Made by a program: the position numbers and the translations under genes. Of a stretch of DNA of 17,500 nucleotides, positions 9,481 through 17,500 are shown piece after piece; within the stretch, counting starts at the first letter, position 1, and every line of letters begins with the position of its first letter. Source of the DNA: Trachelipus rathkii (lineage: Eukaryota > Arthropoda > Malacostraca > Isopoda > Trachelipodidae); assembly GCA_015478945.1 (NCBI GenBank), contig JABUQX010078354.1:1-17500 (forward strand), in the 5' to 3' direction. The notes below the pieces were generated by a model, which saw only the letters and a list, made by a program, of their open reading frames with translations, had not been told where the DNA came from and searched no databases.

Positions 9481-10690
9481 GAGTGATTTTCTTACTATAT
9501 AAAATTATATTTTGTGTAAAAATTCAAGTGATATAAATATATTATATACGTGAAAAGTAGTCTTATTCAAGGTTTGTTACTCCGTATATACTACGACTCT
9601 ACTTTATATAGTGTAAGGTGGTTAATATTAAACCTATACTTATATATACTACTTATTATACAAACAGGATTATAGACATATGAAAGGACTATGCGATAAA
9701 GGTTGACGCTGAGGATGAGGTAGTATTATTCACATCTGATGAACTTTCTCAGTACGCGTGATAGTTGGAATGTGAACCTCCAGATTTATAACTACTATCA
9801 AAAGCAAATTATAAAAATAATATCATATATATAAAAAAGTATTATTTAGTTATAAAATAAAATTATATATAACAATCGATCATTGTAATTTATTATTTTT
9901 AGTGTTGTAAGCATGATGGTATAGATGTAAAAAAATACCTTATTTAAAAACAGGAAAGTAAAATATTATAGCCGACAAGATGTAATTTGACGAGATATGT
10001 CAGGAAAATCCAAGCGTCTAATGCTAGTTTAGTATTTAAATATTAGTTATAACCTACATTAGGACTCAGTACTCACCAACTCCCATGAATATTACTTTCC
10101 GTTTCTTTAAAATAGGTTATTTTTTTTCATCTTACCTCATTTATACTAATAAAATATTTCAAACTCTTGTAAATTTGTTAATTTATTTTTTTATCTACGC
10201 TATAAATTAATCAGCTTTTTTTATATCTATGATATTTTATTTTATTTTGACTTTTGAAAAGGAAAATCTGGAGTTACATTCCAGACCCACTATACCGTGT
10301 CTAGTGATCAGGATGTATAATAATAGATATAACAATCTCTCACAACTTATGCAAGTACTAGGTCAAATCCTGCGTGATATATTATATATATATATATAAT
10401 AATATATCACTAGTGAGGTATATTTAATATAATATTATGTACATTATATTAATATTAATTAATATATAAATATATATAATATACATATAATAAAGTATTA
10501 ATAATATATAATATATATTATGTCTTTAGTGATAATTACTAATCACAATATATGCGCGCACATAATATTGTAAATCCTTCCATGACGTCTATCATTAGTA
10601 ATTTTATATATAATATTACGGAATAAGTAAAATTAAGTAATAAGTAATCAATTAAGAAATTATTTATATATTTTTATTTTTTTTTAATGG
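9481..10690. other. AT-rich intergenic stretch with small palindromes
   Basis: No coding region is supported. Small symmetric sites include CTGGA/TCCAG (10268-10284), CACTA/TAGTG just after it, and the perfect 10-bp palindrome TCACTAGTGA at 10407-10416. A TA tract occupies about 10379-10405. Confidence 0.45.
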
Positions 10691-11245
10691 TATTTATATA
10701 GGTAGGGGAGTAGACGTAAATAGGATAGTGAGTGATGAGTATAGTAGAGTATATATATATAGTGAGGGTGAGGGGTAGTTGGGGGTGAGATAGTATGGGG
10801 TAAAGGTGAGTGATAGTAAGATAGTATAAAATACTTTGTGAATTGTGATAAGTATACGGGGATTTATTTACTTCATAATATAAATAAAATATCACTTAGA
10901 GAAAGAATTTTATGTAGTAGTGATCTATATTTTAAACTATTAGAGTAACAGTTTAAGAAGTGCAATTAATTAGGGTTATTTAATGGAAGATCTTTTGGAA
11001 ATTATAATGATGCACAGGCATGCGGAGCAGGAAGTGATTGAGGTATTGATTTTGATCTGTGTAAAAGAGTTAAGCAAATTAAAAAAGCAAATATTATATA
11101 TATATATAGGTAATGAATTCAAGGGAGTGAGGGAAGAAAAAGTAAGTGAGGGGGAGATAGTGAAAAGATATAGAGAAATAAACTTGAGAAGTAAGATATG
11201 AGGGGTGAGAGGGTATAAGAGTGAGCGAGGAGGAACTATGACCAG
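10690..11245 (+). other. Strand-asymmetric G/A-rich segment
   Basis: For about 550 bp the plus strand is strongly biased to G over C, in two dense parts (10690-10830 and 11120-11245) made of GTGAG, GAGGG and GATAG words. The short plus-strand open frame at 10983-11201 is rich in Glu and Lys codons, as expected from this bias, and has no recognisable domain, so it is not called as a gene. Confidence 0.5.
10766..10800 (+). other. G-quadruplex motif
   Basis: Four G-runs occur within 35 bases: GGG (10766-10768), GGGG (10772-10775), GGGGG (10781-10785) and GGGG (10797-10800), with loops of 3, 5 and 11 nt. This fits the usual pattern for an intramolecular quadruplex on the plus strand, though the third loop is long. 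It is exceptional in so AT-rich a window. The minus-strand open frame across it is a by-product of the pyrimidine-rich complement. Confidence 0.55.
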
Positions 11246-11755
11246 TAGGAATATAATATTATATATGGAGAAAAGTAAATGTATAAGTTTTATTAAATGT
11301 GAGATAATGAATAAACTAATACTTATTCATGTATTTTTTTGGTGAGTAAATAGATTTTTATATGGAGGGTATTTATATGACATATAGTATATATAATATA
11401 TACTATACTAGAGGGTCTCGAACGGTATTAAGTATCCCTACAATATTAAAAAGGAAGGGTTATGGTCTATGTTGTCTACAGCTAAGGTAGTAAATACTTT
11501 TTTACTTATATTATATCTATAGTATAAATATACAAATATTATTAAAATATTAATACAATATAAATTTGTATATATATTATATAAATAACATATATATAAG
11601 ATATAATATAGTAACACTATATATCATTATACTCATAATTAAATATATTATAGCTCATTATATATAGTATATATATATATTATATATATACTAAAATAAA
11701 ATAACTAATATATTTATTACTCAATATATATATCCCCAGTATACGCTACAATACA
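11246..11755. other. AT-rich intergenic stretch
   Basis: Mostly A/T with interrupted TA tracts at about 11380-11410 and 11540-11700. No gene, RNA or transposon end recognised. Confidence 0.45.
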
Positions 11756-11759
11756 ATTC

Positions 11760-11980
11760 CATGGCTGCAAGTCTGATAAGTTTTATGAATTTAAAATTGA
11801 GCCTAGCGCGCAATTTGAGAAAAAAATTTTCTGTACAACTTGCAGAAAGCTTTTTTATATAGTTCAAATTTTCTTCTCAAGTTTTGATATATAACACATT
11901 TTATGGCGACTCGCATAGATTAAAAAATACTTGCAGCAAACTTGCAGCAAGTTTAAGCCAGCACAGTATGTTGTGGAGTA
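11760..11980 (-). repeat. Dispersed repeat copy 2, inverted relative to copy 1
   Basis: Read on the minus strand, this segment is collinear with about 8290-8540 (see copy 1). Anchors are the TTTTTTCTCAAATTG block complementary to 11813-11827 and the TCAGACTTGCAGCC block complementary to 11763-11776. It also contains two direct ACTTGCAGCAA words (11929-11939 and 11940-11950), absent from copy 1. Confidence 0.5.
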
Positions 11981-12025
11981 CCTAGTAATAACTCCTCAAG
12001 GTATAATTTTGTATAATAAATATGG

Positions 12026-12076
12026 TGAGTGAGTAAGGCGTAGATATTACAGCCCGTGAGTGGGTAGACTCACTCA
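12026..12076. repeat. Hairpin with TGAGTGAGT/ACTCACTCA arms
   Basis: TGAGTGAGT (12026-12034) pairs exactly with ACTCACTCA (12068-12076). A competing tighter hairpin uses GTGAGT (12056-12061) and ACTCAC (12068-12073) with loop GGGTAG. Another direct GAGTGAGTG word follows at about 12120. Confidence 0.55.
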
Positions 12077-12825
12077 TAATAATATATATATCTATATATA
12101 GAAAATCATTTTATATTTGAGTGAGTGTGATGATGATTTGTCATAATATACGATAACTGAGGTATATAAGAATAATCTAATTATTTTTATTTATTTATAA
12201 TATACATAGTAAAGAACTTCCTCACCTAAAACAATCGAAATATAGGATTGTTTAGTATTGTATTTTATAATAACCTGTAATAGCTCTATGTAAATAAATA
12301 TTATATATATATACTATATATATAATATATAAATAATATCATAATGAATATTAGGATACTAGAGTCGATATCTTACGATGTTTAATTCGCAAGTGAGTGA
12401 GACATGATTGAGAGTATTCACATAAAGATGAAATAGAGAGAGAGTGTAGATTCCAGTGAGTGTAATTTGAAAGAGATGCATAATATTGATTTCACTAATT
12501 TCAAATTAAATTAATATTATTAATAACTTAAATATGTATATGTATATATATATATTAATAATATATATATATTATATATTTTACTCCATACTGCCTACTC
12601 AACGAAATTAAAAAGGTAACCTCTAAATTAACAATAATATAAATATTATATAATATTAACAGGACGTTAACTTATATTCGTTGTGTATAGATATAACTTA
12701 TTGATATTTATCCTCGGCGAAATATGAGAAATATAAATACATAATATAGCATTAGCCCACCGTTTACAAAGAGAGATTTAGCTATATACTCAGCCGTATA
12801 CATACTATCACTTATCAAATAATAA
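12077..12825. other. AT-rich intergenic stretch with GTGAGT words
   Basis: The sequence carries GTGAGTGAG at about 12391 and CAGTGAGTG near 12455, and TA tracts at 12300-12335 and 12535-12580. No gene recognised. Confidence 0.4.
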
Positions 12826-13480
12826 GTATAAATATATATAATTAATATATTTATATATATATATTATTAATATAACTATATCTATATATTATTAATATAT
12901 ACTTATATATATATAATATGATTTATATATAAATACAGTGTTTAAGCCAATTTGGTGCATTATTTGCAATAGTAAATTCTAGTGTCGATTTTATTGTCTA
13001 TCATTATTAAGTGCAAAATTTTACTGCTTTTTAATGTGACTTTATTTATTATTTACTATTGCTAACTTTATGATAGTTTATATTTGCTTATTATTGCTTA
13101 TTATTATTATTATATTGCTACTATATGATCATCAATTATTGGCATTTTTACTTTTTTTATTTTAATAAAATTAGTGCCTTCATTTTGAGTTGGTATTATT
13201 TATATACCGATTTTTATATTATATATAATAGTAATATATTATATGATATATATATAATATATATATTATATATATATAATGATATATATATAGTATTATA
13301 TATAGTATTATTGAGGTAATTTATATATATATATATATGATTATTATATATACTTATATAATATATTTATATTATATATATATTATATATATCAATTATT
13401 ATTAAATATATATATATATCTATATATATTTATATTAATATACTATAGTAATTATTATATATATCATATATATATATATA
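12826..13480. repeat. TA-rich blocks separated by a short T-rich stretch
   Basis: Interrupted TA tracts occupy 12826-12930 and 13215-13480. Between them, 12940-13210 is T-rich with TTA/TTATTGC repetition around 13085-13115. The open frame at 13125-13319 runs mostly through TA repeats and is not credible as a protein. Confidence 0.7.
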
Positions 13481-13840
13481 TATTCATTCCTGGAATCCCC
13501 ATTTAAAACTTTTATTCTTTTCTGAAATATGATAAATAATAAAAAAAAAATTAAAAACAAAAAGCTTACAATTAAGAACAAAAAATACATTACCAGCGAA
13601 TATTTATTAAAATTATATAGTAAAAATATAAATCAATCTAATAATTTATTAACAGGTTTTATACTTGAAATTTCCGTTGCATTTAACTATCACGCCTGAC
13701 CTAACCAGGTCAAAGTCTAAAAAGGTACTAAGATACTATAACGATAGTTTTTACTTTAGATCTTCTATTGGGGATCTCCAGGCAGACAACAACCTATATT
13801 ATAATTGTCTAAAATCAGGTCAAGATAGCAAATAGCTAAA
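13481..13840. other. Ordinary-complexity AT-rich stretch
   Basis: No open frame with recognisable content. It contains a hairpin at 13697-13712. Confidence 0.4.
13697..13712. repeat. TGACCT/AGGTCA hairpin
   Basis: TGACCT (13697-13702) and AGGTCA (13707-13712) are exact reverse complements around AACC. A further AGGTCA lies at 13817-13822. The hexamer equals the half-site of many nuclear receptors, but there is no promoter context. Confidence 0.4.
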
Positions 13841-13905
13841 CGTAGTTAGGCTTAGTTAAACTTAGTTAGACATAGTTAAACTTAGTTAGTTAGACATAGT
13901 TAAAC
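13841..13905 (+). repeat. 10-bp minisatellite, consensus CTTAGTTARA
   Basis: About six tandem copies of a 10-bp unit. A 20-bp word starting TTAGTTAGAC is repeated exactly at 13862-13881 and 13886-13905, with a 4-bp register slip between them. The unit is not a known telomere repeat. Confidence 0.8.
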
Positions 13906-14420
13906 TTTTTAATTTAATTGACAATATTTAAGCAATTCTTATTGAATCTTTTTATGACACCTTTCAATGGGTCGTTCCTTCAAGAAACTATATTTACAAT
14001 ATAAACAATAACCCTATCATATTTCTGCCCTAAAGTGCTAATCTATATCGAATATTAATACCTCTATTTCCTCTTCTCCTCGCGATAGGCTCCAGTCACA
14101 AGCTGACCTTGCTATCACTTACATTGCGATTCAGTATTCTCTATCTATACTATGTCCTATAGGATAAATCCATCACTCTTACTACAGGTATCGCGACCAT
14201 ATCTATATTTATCTTCGTCTCGATGATCTTCCTAACAATAAGTTTCCTTTGAAGGATGCTCGTAAAGTTATCTTCATTAAGATATGTTATAATATATAGA
14301 TATTTGATCATATATTTATAATATATAATATTAATATATATTAATCATAAATTGTTTATAATACTTATATATATTATATATAGACATGGTATTATATCAG
14401 TAATATATATATTATATGAG
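13906..14420. other. AT-rich intergenic stretch
   Basis: It includes a less AT-rich patch at 14020-14280 with no recognisable open frame or motif, followed by TA-rich sequence. Nothing identified. Confidence 0.4.
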
Positions 14421-14445
14421 GAATATAGAATAATTTATCTTTTTT

Positions 14446-14490
14446 TAGTTGAGTTATTATAAGTATATATATATATGATATACTCAACTA
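14446..14490. repeat. Hairpin with 9-bp TAGTTGAGT stem
   Basis: TAGTTGAGT (14446-14454) and ACTCAACTA (14482-14490) are exact reverse complements around a 27-nt TA-rich loop that is partly self-complementary. Pairing may extend outward imperfectly through TTATCT-like arms. Confidence 0.55.
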
Positions 14491-14554
14491 TACTATATAA
14501 GATAAGAAACTATATTATAATCTTCTTTGAAATTATAGTGGATCCGCATTATAA

Positions 14555-14579
14555 TTTTGTTTTGTTTTGTTTTGTTTTG
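14555..14579 (+). repeat. TTTTG microsatellite
   Basis: Five exact tandem copies of TTTTG. Confidence 0.9.
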
Positions 14580-15713
14580 GTTTCATATATTGGATTATAG
14601 TGAGAGCTATTGATAAATTTCAAGTGGAATTAAAGAGGATCATATATACGTTTTTACGTGTTACAGAATCAGCCCTTATATAAGGTAAGTTAATTTAAAT
14701 AAAAATCGTACTTCTTAAGAAAAATCTGTTGGTATTGTTTGTTGAAAGTTTGAGTGCATAGAAAATAAAACTAATGAGTTATTCTGTGACCAAACTCCAA
14801 AAATTCCTTATTACAAATACCTATCACGAAAACAACAAACTGATACAGGAGCTGTACGGCAAAGTGAGATCCCATCTAAGGTTAGGCATAGGTTTACGTT
14901 CATTCCGTCGACCCCATAAAGGTTAGGTATGTGATATAAGTGTTTACTGCGCATACGTCGTTATAAAGGTTCTGTGAAGTCATAGAGTAATGTTATTTAT
15001 GTGATATATGGATAACATCTCCCTAGTCAGAGGTTAATCAGATTATAATATATTGTTAATACTTTTCGTTTTATATAAATTGGTTTTTCGTGGAGCCAAA
15101 TCTTAAATTTATATTATATATTATTATATTATTAGTGATGGAATTATATTATGTATATTATAATATTATGAAAAAAACAATGCTAAAACTAAAGAACGTA
15201 ATTAATAATAAATGTACACACCGCGCCGTGTTAAAAAATACATAAATATATATATTTATATAAAAGGTATATGAAACGAACTTTAATACCTTAAGCGAGT
15301 TTTTTTTACGAGAGAAAAAAAAAAACATTTATTCTAATCTATCGCAAATGTACCGTTCTGGGCACCTTTAAATAATTAACTTTTGACTCTCGTTTAAATA
15401 AATTTTATTTTGAAAATTTCTTCATTTCTAACCCCAAATTTAGTTATTTGTTAGGTTACATATATACGTTTCAATGTGAACATTATACACAAATGTTTAA
15501 CGGATCCAAAAATACAATCTTCATAAGGTCATATAATATATAATATAGATATGTATATTTAATAGTATATATATAAATATATACATATATATTATATTAA
15601 TAATGAATATTTATGATATATAATAAATATATATATATGATATATATTATATAAAAAGAAAATATTATAATATATATATATATAATATTATAATGATTCT
15701 CACTTTTATATAA
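14580..15713. other. AT-rich stretch before the inverted array
   Basis: No gene recognised. Three loose copies of an AAGGTT-headed word occur near 14878, 14922 and 14966, too diverged to call a repeat. TA-rich sequence at about 15530-15690 abuts the start of the inverted array. Confidence 0.4.
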
Positions 15714-16231
15714 ACGTAAGGTGTACCATAAAGGAAGGAAAACTATAGACTTGTTTGGAGGAAGTTTATTTAGAGAACAAGTTTAGCTATATATATGTAG
15801 AACATAGAAAAAGCAGTTGTATTTTAAAAAAAAATAAAGAAAAAAAATTTTATTTTTTTATATAGTTAACTTCTAGGAGACCATGCTGTCGTTACTTTTT
15901 AGATTCGTGCAATATTTTTTTTAATGGTTTGCGAGTTTAGTATTTATCTTTTTTTTTTAAAACTAATGGGTAACCACCAAGGGTAAACCGACGATGACAG
16001 TGTTTGGTGTATTTAATGAAGTCGGGGTACTCTTGGCCTTCCCCGGGAACGACAGGCGTCAGGACTTATTCCTCCCCTTCGGGGAGTCCCGAACCGTCTT
16101 GTCTTAAGGGCGAGTCGCGGGGTCTCCGCCCCTACCAGCCTACGGGTATGGAAAACGGCTCCCCCCCCTCTTGTTTCCCCGTGACTGAGCTCGAAGCCCG
16201 AGAATTATATTATATTTTATCTTCATTTCAT
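15714..16231 (+). repeat. Fold-back array, arm A1
   Basis: First of four alternating copies. From the outside in, it has a half dyad ACGTA (15714-15718), GGAAGGAAAACTATAGACTT (15733-15752), A/T tracts (15825-15860), TAATGGTTTGCGAGT (15922-15936), then an abrupt GC-rich half (16020-16200) with CCCCGGGAACGACAGG (16041-16056) and a CTCCCC-TTC-GGGGAG hairpin (16072-16086). It ends in an AT-rich loop region (16204-16260). The reverse complement follows as A'1. The GC-rich open frame at 16004-16264 is not preserved in frame in the other arms and is not called a gene. Confidence 0.85.
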
Positions 16232-16747
16232 GGCAGTATTTTTAACATAAAATTGCCAATATAGGGGGCTCGAGCCGAACGGGAAAAGGGGGGAACTGAT
16301 TTTTCCAGTACCCCGTTATGGGGAGGAGGCGAGGAAGCCCCCATGCGACACCCAAGATACCAAAAGAGGCGGGGTTCCGGAAGACCCTCCGCCCGGAGGG
16401 GGGGAAATAGTCCCTACCCTGTCGTTCCCCGGGAGCCCGAGAGACCCGACTCCTTGCCCATCGGTGCGGTATATTTGAGATCCCTTGGGTCCGGATTAGT
16501 ATTTAAAAAAAATAATAAAATATATACTCGCAAACCATTAAAAATTTTCACGAGTCTAAAAAGGACCCTGACGACAAAGCATGCGTCCTTGCATGGGAAG
16601 TAATTATGATAAAGAATAAAAAAAAAAGAAAGTCTAAAGATGATCATGCTTTTCATGTATCTACATATATGTAGAAACTATGTTTCTAAATAAACTATTT
16701 CTCTAAAGTCTATAGTTTTTTCCTTCCATTTATGGGTTAACTTCAAC
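16232..16747 (-). repeat. Fold-back array, arm A'1 (inverted copy)
   Basis: This is the reverse complement of A1. Anchors are ACTCGCAAACCATTA (16526-16540, exact to 15922-15936), CCTGTCGTTCCCCGGG (16418-16433, near-exact to 16041-16056) and GTCTATAG followed by TTTTTTCCTTCC (about 16708-16726, matching 15733-15752 with two extra bases). All three anchor pairs place the dyad axis at 16230-16231, so the arms are collinear with little net length change. The GC-rich half contains a CCCTCC-GCCC-GGAGGG hairpin (16385-16400). Arms differ by substitutions and many small indels. Confidence 0.85.
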
Positions 16748-16753
16748 TACGTA
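16748..16753. repeat. TACGTA dyad joining the two fold-back units
   Basis: The point where A'1 meets A2 is the palindrome TACGTA. The flanks mirror each other through GGTTAAC/GGTTACC-like words and TTTTCCTTCC/GGAAGGAAAA, so this outer junction is a second axis of symmetry. The left end of A1 (15714) carries the half site ACGTA. Confidence 0.7.
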
Positions 16754-17336
16754 GAGGTTACCAAATAAAGGAAGGAAAAACCTAAGACTTTTGAAGAAGT
16801 TTTATTAGAAGACAAGTTTTACTGTAAATTAAATATTATGTAGAAATTGATAAGTAAGCAGTGTAGTTAAAAAAAAAGAAAAAGAAAAAATAATTTTAGC
16901 TTCGTTTAATATCATTCACTTGGAGACTTACTATGCAGAGACGCGTATGCTGTCCGTTACTTTAGAGTCGTCAGCAATATTATGTTTTAGAATTTTGGTG
17001 AATTGGTTTGCACGGAGTTTATCATTGTAATTTGTTTATTTTTACAAAAACATAATGGGAACCCAGGGTAAAACCCCGGCACCGAGAATGACATGAGTCG
17101 GGATGGTACTTGCCGTGGCTTTTCCGGAGTAAACGACAGTAGTATGGACTGATTTCTCTTTTCCCCTTTCGGGGAGGGTCCACGGGAACCCGCCGCTTCT
17201 TTTTGTATTTGGGTGTGCGCGAGGGGGGTTTCCGCTTCCGCCCTACCCCAACGGGATGGAAAACCTTCCCCCCCCCTTGTTCCCCGTCCGGACTCTGAGC
17301 GACCCTTATTCATTTCTAGGAAAAATACTTATATAT
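16754..17336 (+). repeat. Fold-back array, arm A2
   Basis: Third copy, in the same orientation as A1. It has AAAGGAAGGAAAA (16767-16779, equal to 15730-15742), A/T tracts (about 16868-16895), a diverged GGTTTGC..GGAGT block (about 17005-17018), then the GC-rich half from about 17060 with TTTCCGGAGTAAACGACAG (17121-17139) and a CCCC-TTTC-GGGG hairpin (17163-17174). It is about 65 bp longer than A1. The inner end is symmetric: AATACT (17324-17329) pairs with AGTATT (17342-17347) around a 12-nt loop. Open frames on either strand across it (16987-17313 and 17213-17416) are composition artefacts. Confidence 0.8.
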
Positions 17337-17500
17337 ATATCAGTATTACCATCTTAGAATGTAGGGGGCTCGAGCGACGGGGAACAGAGGGGGGACGTTT
17401 TCCCCAACCCCCGTGAGGGGCCGGGGCTGTGAAAGGAAAGGCCCCCGCGACACGCCCGAATATCCAAGAGGCGGGGGGTTCCGAGACCCTCCCCGGAGGG
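17337..17500 (-). repeat. Fold-back array, arm A'2, cut by the window end
   Basis: Fourth copy, in the orientation of A'1. TAGGGGGCTCGAG (17362-17374) is identical to 16262-16274, exactly 1100 bp away. Both then run through AAGAGGCGGGG-type sequence into GGTTCCG and a CCCTCC..GGAGGG hairpin (17487-17500). The window ends on the last base of that hairpin, so most of this arm lies outside. Confidence 0.8.

Noticed and set aside
10674..11201. Open frames at 10674-10895 (minus) and 10983-11201 (plus)
   Set aside because: Both are explained by the strand-asymmetric purine bias. They show no motif, and the first is rich in Tyr/Ser/Thr/Pro, as expected from the pyrimidine-rich strand.
13841..13905. 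Telomere-like repeat
   Set aside because: The unit is 10 bp, CTTAGTTARA, not TTAGG or TTAGGG, the array is short and it is internal.
16004..17416. GC-rich open frames on both strands in the inverted array
   Set aside because: Equivalent positions in the other arms do not keep the frame, and the products are Pro/Gly/Arg/Ser-rich low-complexity sequence expected from the composition.
15714..17500. Yeast-type mitochondrial DNA with GC clusters
   Set aside because: TA-rich spacers with GC-rich hairpin clusters invite this reading, but there are no mitochondrial genes, tRNAs or rRNAs in 17.5 kb. The decayed gene and splice-like site also point to animal nuclear DNA. Not fully excluded for the right end alone.
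1..17500. CRISPR array
   Set aside because: No set of near-identical direct repeats with regular unique spacers is present. The recurrent GTGAG/CTCAC words are irregularly spaced and occur in both orientations.

Overview
The window is very AT-rich and dominated by long alternating TA tracts. It contains no intact gene that I can recognise. The best clue to the organism is a decayed coding region at about 5105-6745. Its broken frames retain motifs that I recall from an uncharacterised protein family widespread in the genomes of invertebrate animals and apparently linked to mobile elements. With a plausible spliceosomal 3' splice site near 4262, this points to nuclear DNA of an invertebrate animal. 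The identification rests on memory of the family, not on a search. No tRNA, rRNA, CRISPR array or bacterial-type operon was seen.

Layout. 1-3235: AT-rich non-coding DNA with TA blocks and short perfect hairpins, several with CTCAC/GTGAG arms. 3240-3988: two large TA microsatellites. 3990-7470: more ordinary composition, holding a splice-acceptor-like site with a short unrecognised open frame (4230-4502) and then the decayed gene. 7480-9190: TA tracts, more CTCAC/GTGAG hairpins, and one copy of a dispersed repeat (about 8290-8540). 9190-12480: AT-rich intergenic DNA with a possible transposon scrap, a G-quadruplex motif inside a G-rich strand (10690-11245), and a second, inverted copy of the dispersed repeat (about 11760-11980). 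12480-15700: TA tracts, a 10-bp minisatellite, a TTTTG microsatellite and isolated hairpins.

The most striking structure is at the right end (15714-17500). One sequence of about 0.52-0.59 kb appears four times in strictly alternating orientation (A, A', A, A'), with the fourth copy cut by the window end. Each copy runs from an AT-rich, A/T-tract outer half to a sharply GC-rich inner half. Two arms form a fold-back unit: unit 1 has its dyad near 16231 and unit 2 near 17336. The outer junction between units is itself a dyad, TACGTA at 16748-16753. This could be a real tandem array of fold-back elements with GC-rich hairpin cores. It could also be a long-read or amplification concatemer: the arms differ largely by small insertions and deletions, and the decayed gene shows the same kind of lesion. 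Both readings are reported.

Nothing here forms a pathway or operon. The content is repeats, potential secondary structure and decayed mobile DNA.
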